The position numbers were made by a program, and so were the translations under genes. The notes beneath the pieces were generated by a model. It saw only the letters and a list, made by a program, of their open reading frames with translations, ran no database searches and was not told where the DNA came from. From Ardenticatenales bacterium (GTDB lineage Bacteria > Chloroflexota > Anaerolineae > Promineifilales > Promineifilaceae), in assembly GCA_020634575.1 (NCBI GenBank), contig JACKBM010000003.1:124001-188000 (forward strand): DNA of 64,000 nucleotides, read 5' to 3'. Position 1 is the first letter of the stretch, and each line of letters opens with the position of its first letter. Shown here one piece after another: positions 44,783 to 52,740 of the stretch.

Positions 44783-44788
44783 ATTATA
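44783..44788 (-). promoter_or_regulatory. -10 box for the GT4-sugar transferase operon
   Basis: TATAAT on the minus strand, ten bases before the ATG at 44772. A transcript would have a leader of only about three bases. Confidence 0.5.
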
Positions 44789-44804
44789 AACAGGCGCCAG
44801 CCAA

Positions 44805-44833
44805 TTGACGACACTATACCCTTATGATAAACT
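44805..44833 (+). promoter_or_regulatory. Promoter of the LysM lipoprotein
   Basis: TTGACG (44805-44810), a 17-base spacer, TAAACT (44828-44833). It faces away from the GT4 promoter, so the region is a divergent promoter. The leader would be about 95 bases. Confidence 0.5.
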
Positions 44834-44933
44834 GCGTTATGTTTAGTTGTTAGGTTAACTCTACTCTTTCTTGAGGGCAGCCCGACCAGCCAACCTGGCT
44901 CCGGCGAGCCCAAGCCCCTCAGGAGGTTACTCC

Positions 44934-45632
44934 GTGAAGCGAATTCTCTTATTTTCTATTTTCTTTCTCCTCATCCTGGCCGCCTGTGAGCGACCCGCCC
45001 GCGAAGTGCCGGAAGATGTCACCGAGGGAGAGACACCAACCAATACCATCGAAGAAGCCAAGCCGGAAGAGGTCCTGCCCGGCGCCGAAGGGGCCGTCGA
45101 TGTGACCGCTGAACCGGGCGCGACTGGTGAAGGCGCCGGCACCGAGGCCGGTGCGGAAACCGGCAGCGAAACAACCGGTGAAACCGATGCCGGGACAGGC
45201 ACAGAGGCCGGGACCGAAACGGATACCACCGTTGTGCCTGGCACTGAAGAAGAGCAGCCGCAGAATATCACCTATGAGATTCAGGCGGGCGATACCCTGT
45301 TCGCCATCGGTCTGCTCTACGGCGTCTCCGTCGATGATATCGTGCGGGCAAACGGGCTGGACAATGCGGACAGCCTGGAAGTGGGCCAGTTGATCACCAT
45401 CCCGGTGGGCGGGCTGCCGGAAGAGACAACCGGCACCGACACGGGTGGTACCGATGATGGCAGCGGCGCGACCAGCAGTGAAGAACAGGTCCATATCGTG
45501 AGCGCCGGGCAGACACTATTTGGTATTGCCCAGCTTTATGGCCTGTCGGTTGATGAGCTGGCGGCGTACAACAACATCACCGATCCGAATGTGCTGGAAG
45601 TTGGGCAGCAGCTCAAGATCCCGCCGCAGTAA
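44934..45632 (+). CDS. Lipoprotein with two LysM domains
   Basis: A 232-residue exported lipoprotein. Signal peptide ILLFSIFFLLILAAC with lipobox cysteine near residue 16. A Gly/Thr/Glu-rich linker with repeated TGTEAGTE-like units (about 45-100). LysM domains at about 107-155 (ITYEIQAGDTLFAIGLLYGVS) and 184-231 (VHIVSAGQTLFGIAQLYGLS), which bind peptidoglycan or chitin-like glycans. The start is GTG at 44934 with GGAGGT six bases upstream; the longer reading from 44871 lacks a site and would put the signal peptide too far in. Divergent from the glycosyltransferase genes. Confidence 0.92.
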   Translation: MKRILLFSIFFLLILAACERPAREVPEDVTEGETPTNTIEEAKPEEVLPGAEGAVDVTAEPGATGEGAGTEAGAETGSETTGETDAGTGTEAGTETDTTVVPGTEEEQPQNITYEIQAGDTLFAIGLLYGVSVDDIVRANGLDNADSLEVGQLITIPVGGLPEETTGTDTGGTDDGSGATSSEEQVHIVSAGQTLFGIAQLYGLSVDELAAYNNITDPNVLEVGQQLKIPPQ

Positions 45633-45644
45633 TTTGTTTTAACA

Positions 45645-45731
45645 GAGATCCAGTCACGGTTGACACAGCCGGCACGGTCGGGCAGAAGAATTTCCGTGCG
45701 GGCTGTGTCAGCCGTGGCTGGATCTTTTTTT
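45645..45731 (+). terminator. Long terminator hairpin after the LysM gene
   Basis: Imperfect arms of about 30 bases (from AGATCCAG at 45645, closing with CTGGATC) with GACACAGCC / GGCTGTGTC and GGCACGG / CCGTGC blocks, then TTTTTTT. Strong rho-independent terminator. Confidence 0.85.
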
Positions 45732-45739
45732 GATCACCT

Positions 45740-46267
45740 ATGAGCCACGACGATAGTTACACAATCTGGGGCAAGCCAGACAGCTGGCGTTTACAAGGAC
45801 AGCGGATCACCCGGCCGGATGGCGTTGAGGTCGAGCGTGCCTTTATGGATCATCCTGGCTCCGTGGTGATGGTGCCGCTGCTGGGCGACGAGATCATCAT
45901 GATCCGCCAATACCGTTGGGCTCTGGACCAGACGATTCTGGAGTTACCGGCCGGTACCCGCGCCTGGGGCGAAGATAGCCTGCTCTGCGCCCAGCGCGAA
46001 CTGCGCGAAGAGACCGGCTACCGGGCCGCCCGCCTGACTCCATTGGGCGAAATCTGGCCTGCCCCCGGCTTCACCAACGAAATTCTCCACTTCTTCCTGG
46101 CTGAAGAGCTGACCCACGATCCCCTGCCCGGCGATTTCGACGAACAGATCACGCTGGCGCCTCTGCCCATCCCGGAACTAGAGACGATGCTGGCCGCACA
46201 TGCGGTCCAGGATGGCAAAAGCATCATCGGCCTGCAGCGCGCCCTGGCCTGGCTGGCCCGATCCTGA
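45740..46267 (+). CDS. Nudix hydrolase (ADP-ribose pyrophosphatase type)
   Basis: A 175-residue enzyme likely to cleave ADP-ribose or a related nucleoside diphosphate sugar. The Nudix box is intact: an AGTRAWGED lead-in and QRELREETGY with R-E and E-E pairs. Upstream IIMIRQYRWALDQTILELPAG is the ADP-ribose-type lead-in. C-terminal GEIWPAPGFTNEILHFFLAEEL is also typical. The ATG comes directly after the terminator T run and has no ribosome site, so initiation is unusual or a transcript starts very close by. Confidence 0.92.
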   Translation: MSHDDSYTIWGKPDSWRLQGQRITRPDGVEVERAFMDHPGSVVMVPLLGDEIIMIRQYRWALDQTILELPAGTRAWGEDSLLCAQRELREETGYRAARLTPLGEIWPAPGFTNEILHFFLAEELTHDPLPGDFDEQITLAPLPIPELETMLAAHAVQDGKSIIGLQRALAWLARS

Positions 46268-46313
46268 GCAAATGGTTGCCTGAAGCGCCTGTCCCGAGGT
46301 ATCGTCCCACGGC

Positions 46314-48062
46314 ATGGCCCCTTCCCCTGATGACCCTCTGGCGCGGCTGCAGAAGCTGCTGAGCGAACTAAACGAGCGCGAGGTCGTCACTGTCTGGTTA
46401 TTTGCTGACGGGCCGGAGCGACTGGCACTGGATCAGGTGCTGGCGGCAGCCGGCGTGCGCTTGCGCAAGCGCCATCATCCCAGCGGCCCCCACTGGCAGC
46501 GCGGCCGCAACAACCTCATCTACATCCAGCAATCCCATCACGATACAACCTGGCAATATCCAGCGCCGGATCGGGTCCTCTGGCTGACGCCGCCCCTGCT
46601 GGACCTGCCCCACTTCTGGCAAGTGCTGAGGCGGCGGCTGGCTGACCGGCCGGTCCCCGCCGCCACCGCCCATTGGGCCCGGCTGCAACAGGCCGCCCCG
46701 CTGGCGCCGGCCGGGCCGGAATTGGCGCTGCGCCTGGGCTGCGCCGCCCTGGCCGCCGGGCGGGACGAAGAGGCCAATGCCTTCGCCCGTCAGGTGGGTG
46801 ATGCCGCTGCGGCTGACCTGCTTATTCAGGCCCGTGTCCGGCTGCTGGCGCCGCTGGCCTGGCTAAGCGGTGACAAAGAGACGGCGACATCCCAGTGGCA
46901 GACCGTGCTCGAAGCTGAGACAGCGCCCGATTTACTGCGGGCTGCCGCTGCGGCTGGTCTGGCCCAACTGCATGGCGACCGGCCGGAAGCGCGCGCCCGC
47001 TGGCAGGATGCTGCCAGATTGGCGCCGGCCTGGAGCCAACCCCATTTGGCCCTGAGCCAGTTGGCCGCCGAACGGGGCCGGTTGGATGAGGCATTGGCAG
47101 CTTTGCAGGCGGCGCAGGGGCTGGCGCCTGGCTCCCGCCCGGTTCTGTCCGCGTTGGGCCGGCTGCAGAGCCGGCTAAACAATCATGGCGAGGCGGCCCG
47201 GCTACTGGGGCAAGCGGTGGCCCGGCCAACCGCACCCGTGGAAATGGGGCGTGATTACCTGCTGCTGGGCCGGGCGCTGGTGGCTGAAGGGCGCATCAGT
47301 GAGGGAGTAGCAGCTCTGGCCCAGGCCGCCGCCTTTACCCCCGGCCGTTCCGCGCCGCACAATGCGCTGGGCAATGTCCTGGCCCAGCGGGGCGATTATG
47401 CGGCGGCGATCACCCATTATGAGCGGGCCATTCTCTGCGGCGACCTGGCACTGCCGAACCTGGCCAAAATCCACAATGGGCTGGCCAACGCCCAATACCA
47501 GGTCGGCGACCACGAGGCGGCCATCCGCAATTATGAGCAGGCGATCGCCCTGGATTACAAATATGCCCGGGCTTATAACGGGTTGGGGATGGTGTTGCGG
47601 GCGACCGGCCGGTATGAAGCGGCCACCGAGGCGTTTCAAAAAGCAATCAGCCTGGAGAATGGCTATGCGGCGCCTTATTATGGGCTGGGGAGCATTTATA
47701 GTGTGACCGGCCGGTTGGCTGAAGCGGCCCAGGCCTACAAATCTTCCATCGCCCGCGAGCCGGATTCGGCCCTGCCTTACTGCTCTCTGGCCGCCATCTA
47801 CCAGCGGCAGGGGCGCGAGGATGAAGCGGCCATCCAGCTAAATGAAGCGGCCAAATTGATTGACCGGGAAAAAGCGTATAACGTCGCTTGCTATGCCGCC
47901 ATCAAAGGGGAAAGCGCGGCCGCCCTGGAATGGCTGGACCGAGCCATCCGTGAGACGCCCGGTATCCGTTCCTGGATTCGGCGCGACCCTGATTTTGCCT
48001 CGTTGCAGGCGCTGCCCCGTTTTCAGGAGCTGACGGCGCCAGCCGATGAGTCGCCGGCTTGA
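46314..48062 (+). CDS. TPR-repeat protein
   Basis: A 582-residue soluble protein. The N-terminal 110 residues (VVTVWLFADGPERLALDQVLAAAGVRLRKR, LIYIQQSHHD) form an alpha/beta region without a clear match. From about 115 a series of about ten TPR-like helical hairpins runs to about residue 540, best in the stretch ALANAQYQVGDHEAAIRNYEQAIALDYKYARAYNGLG-type units at 34-residue spacing. The last part contains CYAAIKGESAAALEWLDRAI. Probably a protein-interaction scaffold. It follows the Nudix gene by 46 bases; TATCGT lies eight bases before the ATG. Confidence 0.85.
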   Translation: MAPSPDDPLARLQKLLSELNEREVVTVWLFADGPERLALDQVLAAAGVRLRKRHHPSGPHWQRGRNNLIYIQQSHHDTTWQYPAPDRVLWLTPPLLDLPHFWQVLRRRLADRPVPAATAHWARLQQAAPLAPAGPELALRLGCAALAAGRDEEANAFARQVGDAAAADLLIQARVRLLAPLAWLSGDKETATSQWQTVLEAETAPDLLRAAAAAGLAQLHGDRPEARARWQDAARLAPAWSQPHLALSQLAAERGRLDEALAALQAAQGLAPGSRPVLSALGRLQSRLNNHGEAARLLGQAVARPTAPVEMGRDYLLLGRALVAEGRISEGVAALAQAAAFTPGRSAPHNALGNVLAQRGDYAAAITHYERAILCGDLALPNLAKIHNGLANAQYQVGDHEAAIRNYEQAIALDYKYARAYNGLGMVLRATGRYEAATEAFQKAISLENGYAAPYYGLGSIYSVTGRLAEAAQAYKSSIAREPDSALPYCSLAAIYQRQGREDEAAIQLNEAAKLIDREKAYNVACYAAIKGESAAALEWLDRAIRETPGIRSWIRRDPDFASLQALPRFQELTAPADESPA

Positions 48063-48138
48063 ACCGGCCGGGAACCAATTAACCCTCAGCCACGTTTCTG
48101 CTTCAATGCAACCATTAGTTGTAGGGAGTGAAGTAGAA

Positions 48139-48708
48139 ATGTTCCGTAAATTTGTGTTTTGCCTGGTTGTTCTTAGCCTGTCTGCCTGTGTGCCAGCCGA
48201 AGTGGCGGAACCCATAGCGACGACCAGCCCCGTCCCCATCACCACAGAAACCGCCGCGCCCGCCAGCCCAACGGCCAGCGTAACTACGACCGAACCTGTC
48301 CCCACTGAGACACCAGCGCCGACGGTTTCACCCGGTCGTCTGCTTGCCGATGGCCGGAGCGTGATTCTGACGCTGGCGGCTGGCCCGGAAATCACCTGGG
48401 AGCCCACCGAAGCCGACATCGAAGGCGTGGAAGCGCTGCTTTTGGCTTATGTGGCCGGCCTCAACTACGAGGCATTTCCCTACCATTCACCGCTTGAGAC
48501 CCATTTGCCAGAATACACCCGCCAGTTTCGGGGGATCACGGTTGAGGACCAGCCAGTGCTGAATGTTGGTTATTTCTGTGATGTGGATGTCACGGAGTTG
48601 CAGATGTATTGGGTAATGGTTGATGACGGCGGCGACTGTTATTTTGACTTCAACTACAACCCGGCCACGGGGGAAATACTGCACCTGACTGTCAATGGCG
48701 ACGCGTAG
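48139..48708 (+). CDS. Small lipoprotein of unknown function
   Basis: A 189-residue exported lipoprotein. Signal MFRKFVFCLVVLSLSAC with lipobox cysteine at 17, a Thr/Pro/Ala linker (about 30-65), then a domain of about 120 residues (ITWEPTEADIEGVEALLLAYVAGLNYEAFPYHSPLE through YWVMVDDGGDCYFDFNYNPATG). Two cysteines (CDVDV and DCYFD) may pair. The start at 48139 has GGGAG about 12 bases upstream; an overlapping longer reading that begins inside the TPR gene was rejected. Not recognised as a named family. Confidence 0.8.
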   Translation: MFRKFVFCLVVLSLSACVPAEVAEPIATTSPVPITTETAAPASPTASVTTTEPVPTETPAPTVSPGRLLADGRSVILTLAAGPEITWEPTEADIEGVEALLLAYVAGLNYEAFPYHSPLETHLPEYTRQFRGITVEDQPVLNVGYFCDVDVTELQMYWVMVDDGGDCYFDFNYNPATGEILHLTVNGDA

Positions 48709-48767
48709 GGTAAAATCGCCTTAATAGAGCTTTAAGGAAACGCCCGCCCCGATGCGAACGCATTTGG

Positions 48768-48773
48768 TATAAT
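48768..48773 (+). promoter_or_regulatory. -10 box upstream of the ECF sigma gene
   Basis: TATAAT 39 bases before the start codon. Just upstream is the palindrome ATGCGAACGCAT (arms ATGCG/CGCAT), placed where a -35 or repressor site would be. A standard -35 is not seen. Confidence 0.45.
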
Positions 48774-48812
48774 CGGCCGGATTAACTTTGCGAACCAGCC
48801 ATCCAAATTGGG

Positions 48813-49457
48813 GTGAATACAAGCGTGAAACAGCGGACAAATGAGCAATGGCAGGCAGAATTGGCTGCCGGCGGTGAGACGCGAGCACAGGCGGTAGCAG
48901 ATTTGCGCCGCATCCTGGTCAAGGGGCTGGGGCGTGGTCTGGCCGGGCAAATCGATGCTGTAGGGGCGGATTTTGCTGCCCTGATGGAAGACTTTGCCCA
49001 GGACGCTCTGCTCAAAATCCTGGACAATACGGAATCTTTTGAGGGGCGCAGCCGTTTTACCACCTGGGCCCACAAGATTGCTGTTAATGTGGCCCTGAGT
49101 GAACTCCGGCGCAAGCGCTGGCGCGACCGCTCTCTGGACAACATGCTGGAGAGCGAGGATGGGGAATACACCCCCTACTATGTGGCCGACGAAGCGCCCG
49201 GACCAGAGGCAACCAGCGCTCAGGCGGATATGTTGGGCCGGGTCCAGCAAATGATCCGGGATGAACTGACTGACAAGCAGCGCACGGTGATGGTGGCCAT
49301 TGCGGTCCGCGGCATTACGCCGGCGGAGGTCGCCGACGAGCTCAGGATGAAGCCCAATGCAGTCTATAAGGTCTTGCATGATGCTCGTAGCCGCCTGAAA
49401 AGCCGGTTGCAGCTCGAAGGGCTTTCGGTTGATGACGTCTTATCGGTGTTCGTCTGA
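48813..49457 (+). CDS. ECF-type RNA polymerase sigma factor
   Basis: A 214-residue group 4 sigma factor. Region 2 has DFAQDALLKILDNTESFEGRSRFTTWAHKIAVNVALSELRRKRWRD (about 68-112), with the DNA-melting TTWAHKIA part. A linker with EDGEYTPYYV, then region 4 with LTDKQRTVMVAIAVRGITPAEVADELRMKPNAVYKVLHDARSRLKSRL (about 152-198). Starts with GTG at 48813; a second GTG four codons in is possible. A zinc-type anti-sigma gene follows at 49566, the normal pairing. Confidence 0.92.
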   Translation: MNTSVKQRTNEQWQAELAAGGETRAQAVADLRRILVKGLGRGLAGQIDAVGADFAALMEDFAQDALLKILDNTESFEGRSRFTTWAHKIAVNVALSELRRKRWRDRSLDNMLESEDGEYTPYYVADEAPGPEATSAQADMLGRVQQMIRDELTDKQRTVMVAIAVRGITPAEVADELRMKPNAVYKVLHDARSRLKSRLQLEGLSVDDVLSVFV

Positions 49458-49565
49458 GGGAAGTAAGAACAAATTCAGGAAGGGCGTCTAGGGGGATGTG
49501 GCCCCTCAGGAGGCCCCAGTTGCCCAATTTGGAGTGCCGGCCAGGCCGGCCAGGTTGATTGTGAC

Positions 49566-49832
49566 ATGGCAAATGACGAGAAGCTTCAGCTAGATATCGA
49601 CGCAGTCAAAACGCTGTTACAGCAGATCAACGAGATACCCTCGGAGATGTTGTCCTGCGCTGATACATATCGTGTGCTGGACGAATATGTGGACCGGCTG
49701 GCGAGTGGCGAGCCAGTTGAGCGGTTGATGCCGGCGGTAAAGTACCATCTCGAGATCTGCTTCCCGTGCGGGCAGGAGTTCGAGATTCTGCGCAAAGCCC
49801 TGGCGGCGACGCTTGAGGATGAAGACGCCTGA
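49566..49832 (+). CDS. Small zinc-binding anti-sigma factor-like protein
   Basis: An 88-residue soluble protein next to the ECF sigma gene. It has the ZAS zinc motif, YHLEICFPC (His61, Cys65, Cys68), with Cys31 in SCADTYRVLDEYVD as a possible fourth ligand, matching the usual C...yld ... HLxxCxxC layout. No membrane segment follows, so it would be a cytoplasmic anti-sigma that may respond to redox through its cysteines. It begins 108 bases after the sigma stop, with AGG about 11 bases upstream. Confidence 0.82.
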   Translation: MANDEKLQLDIDAVKTLLQQINEIPSEMLSCADTYRVLDEYVDRLASGEPVERLMPAVKYHLEICFPCGQEFEILRKALAATLEDEDA

Positions 49833-49857
49833 CAGCCATCGTTGTCTCTTAAGAATG

Positions 49858-49893
49858 ACGCCGGTCCGGGAGATTCCCGCGACCGGCGTTTTT
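49858..49893 (+). terminator. Terminator of the sigma / anti-sigma operon
   Basis: Stem ACGCCGGT..CGGG / CCCG..ACCGGCGT with a five-base loop AGATT, followed by TTTTT. It lies 26 bases past the anti-sigma stop. Confidence 0.88.
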
Positions 49894-49901
49894 AGTTTGG
49901 C

Positions 49902-49907
49902 TATAAT
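49902..49907 (+). promoter_or_regulatory. -10 box of a probable leaderless alkyltransferase-like mRNA
   Basis: TATAAT, then six bases (GGACTC), then ATG at 49914. No ribosome site. It lies nine bases after the terminator T run. Confidence 0.6.
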
Positions 49908-49913
49908 GGACTC

Positions 49914-50273
49914 ATGACCAGCTTTTACGAGAAGGTTTATTACGTGGTGCGGCGGATACCGGCCGGTAAAGTCACCAGCTACGGCCGTATTGCCGAAATG
50001 CTCAGCGCTCCCCGGGCCGCCCGCGCCGTCGGTTATGCCCTCAACGCCCTGGGCGACAAAAAAGGGGACCCGGCCTACGCCGATGTGCCCTGGCAGCGAG
50101 TGATCAACAGCCAGGGGCGTATCAGCATCGTCAGCCGTGAGGCCAGCGCGGCTCGCCAGGCCGAGTTGCTCCGCGCCGAAGGTGTGGCCGTCAGCGACGA
50201 TTACCAGATTGATCTGAAAAAATATCTCTGGGCAGGGCTGCATTGGTCAGAGGTGGAGCATCTCTGGGACTGA
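49914..50273 (+). CDS. Alkyltransferase-like protein (ATL)
   Basis: A 119-residue homologue of O6-alkylguanine-DNA alkyltransferase without the acceptor cysteine. DNA-binding part YYVVRRIPAGKVTSYGRIAEMLSAPRAARAVGYAL; the active site PCHR is P-W-Q-R (VPWQRVINSQGRIS). ATL proteins bind alkylated guanine and hand it to nucleotide excision repair rather than repairing it directly. The helix-turn-helix and arginine finger (RAVG) are present. It has no visible ribosome site; see the -10 box at 49902. Confidence 0.92.
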   Translation: MTSFYEKVYYVVRRIPAGKVTSYGRIAEMLSAPRAARAVGYALNALGDKKGDPAYADVPWQRVINSQGRISIVSREASAARQAELLRAEGVAVSDDYQIDLKKYLWAGLHWSEVEHLWD

Positions 50274-50297
50274 TTTCGCCAAAGTTTGGCGCTGCGA

Positions 50298-50303
50298 TAG
50301 AAT
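50298..50303 (+). promoter_or_regulatory. -10 box of a probable leaderless GT2 mRNA
   Basis: TAGAAT, then six bases (GTAACC), then the GTG start at 50310. No ribosome site. Same geometry as the upstream gene. Confidence 0.5.
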
Positions 50304-50309
50304 GTAACC

Positions 50310-51284
50310 GTGAAACTCATCATCCAGATCCCCTGTTATAACGAGGCGGAAACGTTGCCCCAGGTGATGGCTGATTTGCCGGTGGCGATACCCGGTATCA
50401 GCTGCATCGAGACGCTGGTGATTGACGACGGCAGCGATGATGAGACCGTGGCGGTGGCGCAGGCGTCGGGGGTGGATCATGTGGTGAGCCACAAGGCCAA
50501 CCTGGGGTTGGCCCGCGCCTTTCAGACGGGCATCGAAAAGGCGTTGCAGTTAGGGGCGGACATCATCGTCAATACGGATGCGGACAATCAATATCCCGGC
50601 CGGTTTGTGCCCGCGCTGGTGGCGCCCATCTTGCAGGGCCAGGCTGACATCGTCGTAGGTGATCGCCAGACGGATCGGATACCCCATTTTTCCGCGACCA
50701 AGAAATTTTTCCAGCGCCTGGGCAGCCTGATCGTCCAGACCGTCAGCGGCACCCGGGTGCCGGATACAGTCAGCGGCTTCCGCGCCTATTCGCGGGAAGC
50801 GGCCTTGCGGGTCAATGTGCTAACTCGCTTCAGCTACACGCTCGAGACGATCATCCAGGCGGGCAAAATGGGGCTGGCGATCAGCTCGGTGCCCATTGAG
50901 ACCAACCCGCCGACCCGGCCCTCGCGGTTGGGCAAAAACATGTTTAGCTTCATTAAGGCGCAGGCCAGCACGATCCTGCGGGTTTACGCCTTTTATGAGC
51001 CATTGCGCACCTTTACCTACCTGGCGGCGCCATTTTTGCTGCTGGGCGGTGGGGCGTTGCTGCGCTTTTTGTATTTTGTGGTGACGGAGCAGTCGGGAAT
51101 CGGCCGGTACAGCCAATCGGTGATGATCGGCACCGGTTTCTTTCTGCTGGGCATGTTTATCGCCCTGTTCGGCATTCAGGCCGACATCGCCGGCAAACAC
51201 CGGCAACTGACCCAGGAAGTCCTGTACCGGCTACGGAAGCAGGAGTTGGAACGGGTTAAAGCAAATATTGATGAAAAACAGTAG
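50310..51284 (+). CDS. Family 2 glycosyltransferase, DPM-like
   Basis: A 324-residue GT2 enzyme resembling dolichol/polyprenol-phosphate sugar synthases. IQIPCYNEAETLPQVMADL, VIDDGSDDETVAVA and DIIVNTDADNQYPGRFVPAL (the D-A-D metal motif), then DTVSGFRAYSREAAL and two C-terminal membrane segments (about 240-262 and 275-297). Start is GTG. It likely loads a sugar onto a lipid carrier for envelope glycan synthesis. The C-terminal 25 residues are charged. Confidence 0.92.
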   Translation: MKLIIQIPCYNEAETLPQVMADLPVAIPGISCIETLVIDDGSDDETVAVAQASGVDHVVSHKANLGLARAFQTGIEKALQLGADIIVNTDADNQYPGRFVPALVAPILQGQADIVVGDRQTDRIPHFSATKKFFQRLGSLIVQTVSGTRVPDTVSGFRAYSREAALRVNVLTRFSYTLETIIQAGKMGLAISSVPIETNPPTRPSRLGKNMFSFIKAQASTILRVYAFYEPLRTFTYLAAPFLLLGGGALLRFLYFVVTEQSGIGRYSQSVMIGTGFFLLGMFIALFGIQADIAGKHRQLTQEVLYRLRKQELERVKANIDEKQ

Positions 51285-51424
51285 GATTTACGATTTACGA
51301 TATGGGATTTACGAGGGGCATTGAACGAATAAAGCTGTACGCGACCCGTTACGCTGGAATGGTCCGCGTCACGACTGGTTTGTGCGCAGCGTCTCGTAAA
51401 TCGTAAATCCCAAATCGTATATCC
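51284..51424. repeat. Long imperfect inverted repeat built of TTTACGA units
   Basis: Arms 51284-51315 and 51393-51424 (32 bases each, 26 match) contain three copies of ATTTACGA-like units each. The loop of about 77 bases has no gene. The left arm starts at the last base of the GT2 stop codon and the right arm ends at the ribosome site of the SCP2 gene, so the element fills the gap. Confidence 0.8.
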
Positions 51425-51436
51425 GGGGAGGATATG

Positions 51437-51844
51437 ATGGCTTTAGAATTTGCAACTGATGAATGGGCCAAGGCTTTGATGGCTGCGCTGCAAGTGAGTG
51501 ACGGTTACAAGGATGCGGCCAAGAAATGGGAAGGTGATCTGACCTTTATCATTGAGCCGGATGGCAACATGAGCGAGCCGCGCTACGTCTATCTTGACCT
51601 GTGGCACGGCGAGTGCCGCGATGCGTTTGCCATGGGCAGCCTGGCCGAGAAGGATTCAGAATTTAAGCTCAATGCCCCGCTGAGCACCTGGCAGGAAGTG
51701 ATCGAAGGCCGCCTCGACCCGATCATGGGCATCACCCGCGGCCGCCTCAAGGTCAAAGGCCCGATGCTCAAAATCATCAAATCCCCCAAAGCGGCGCTGG
51801 AATTGGTGAAGTGTGCGAGTGGGTTGGGGACGGTTTTTCCTTAG
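51437..51844 (+). CDS. SCP2 sterol-binding domain protein
   Basis: A 135-residue one-domain lipid-transfer-type protein. LTFIIEPDGNMSEPRYVYLDLWHGECRDAFAMGS, FKLNAPLSTWQEVIEGRLDPIMGITRGRLKVKGPMLKIIKSPKAALELV carry the SCP2 core pattern. Binds hydrophobic ligands in other systems; the partner here is unknown. Tandem ATGs at 51434 and 51437; the GGGGAGG site is five bases from the second, which is preferred. It is followed by a patatin gene after a hairpin repeat. Confidence 0.9.
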   Translation: MALEFATDEWAKALMAALQVSDGYKDAAKKWEGDLTFIIEPDGNMSEPRYVYLDLWHGECRDAFAMGSLAEKDSEFKLNAPLSTWQEVIEGRLDPIMGITRGRLKVKGPMLKIIKSPKAALELVKCASGLGTVFP

Positions 51845-51849
51845 AAGAG

Positions 51850-51956
51850 AGCTGTTAGCTATTAGCTGATAGCTGTTAGTAAGTTTCGGCGGCCAGGCAC
51901 CCTGGCGATAGCCAAGCACAGCTTCACTAACAGCTAAGAGCTGACAGCTAACAGCT
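51850..51956. repeat. Long inverted repeat built of AGCTGTTAGC units
   Basis: Arms 51850-51879 and 51927-51956 (30 bases, 26 match), each made of TAGCTGTTAGC / TAGCTATTAGC-like short repeats. Loop of 47 bases. It fills the gap between the SCP2 and patatin genes. A second member is at 59229-59370. Confidence 0.85.
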
Positions 51957-51972
51957 ATCACGGAGTAAAGAA

Positions 51973-52740
51973 GTGGGTACACGCAAAATCGGCCTCGCCC
52001 TTTCCGGCGGCGTGGTGCGGGGGATGGCGCATCTGGGGGTGCTGACGGTGCTCCATTGCCATGGCATCGAGATCGATGTGGTGGCGGGGACGAGTGCCGG
52101 GTCGATCATGGGGGCGATGGTGGCGGCGGGCTATACCCCGGCCGAAATCCAGCAGATGAGCCTGGATCTGGGCTGGCGGACGGCGGTCCGGCCGGTTTGG
52201 CCCCGCGATGGCTTCTTCTCCATGGGCGGCCTGGAAAAACTGTTCCTGGATCTGATTGGCGACATCGACTTCGCTGATCTCGAGCTGCCCTTTGCCGCTG
52301 TTGCGATGGACATCAACAGCGGCGAAGAAGTCGTCATCACCGAGGGGCGGCTGGCGCCGGCGGTGATGGCCAGTTGCTCCGTCCCCGGCTTTTTTACCCC
52401 CGTACACCTCAACGGCCGCGCCCTGACCGATGGCGGCATCATCAACAACCTGCCTGTTACCGCCGCCCGTGATTTAGGGGCTGATTTTGTGATCGGGGTG
52501 GATATCTTTGAACCTCATTACGGCCGGCGCTATCTCGGCCCCCTGGGCAATGGGCTGGCAGCCATTGAGACGATGGTGGATCGCGCCGGCGGCGGCGTGG
52601 AGCTGGCCGACTGCCTTATCCAGCCCAACCTGGCCGGCATGACCTACCTGCGCTTCTCGCAGCGAGACGCCCTCTTCCAGCGCGGCGCCCAGGCGGCGAT
52701 GCGCTGTATGCCCGCCCTGCGCCAGGCGCTTTGCCTTTAG
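51973..52740 (+). CDS. Patatin-like phospholipase
   Basis: A 255-residue serine lipid acyl hydrolase. Oxyanion region [19 protein letters not shown], nucleophile elbow GTSAGS (serine near residue 43), and catalytic aspartate in [11 protein letters not shown]. Starts with GTG; CGGAG lies eight bases upstream, just after the hairpin repeat. Cytoplasmic, RssA/YchK-like in length. Its neighbour SCP2 protein might carry lipids to or from it (inference only). Confidence 0.92.
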   Translation: MGTRKIGLALSGGVVRGMAHLGVLTVLHCHGIEIDVVAGTSAGSIMGAMVAAGYTPAEIQQMSLDLGWRTAVRPVWPRDGFFSMGGLEKLFLDLIGDIDFADLELPFAAVAMDINSGEEVVITEGRLAPAVMASCSVPGFFTPVHLNGRALTDGGIINNLPVTAARDLGADFVIGVDIFEPHYGRRYLGPLGNGLAAIETMVDRAGGGVELADCLIQPNLAGMTYLRFSQRDALFQRGAQAAMRCMPALRQALCL

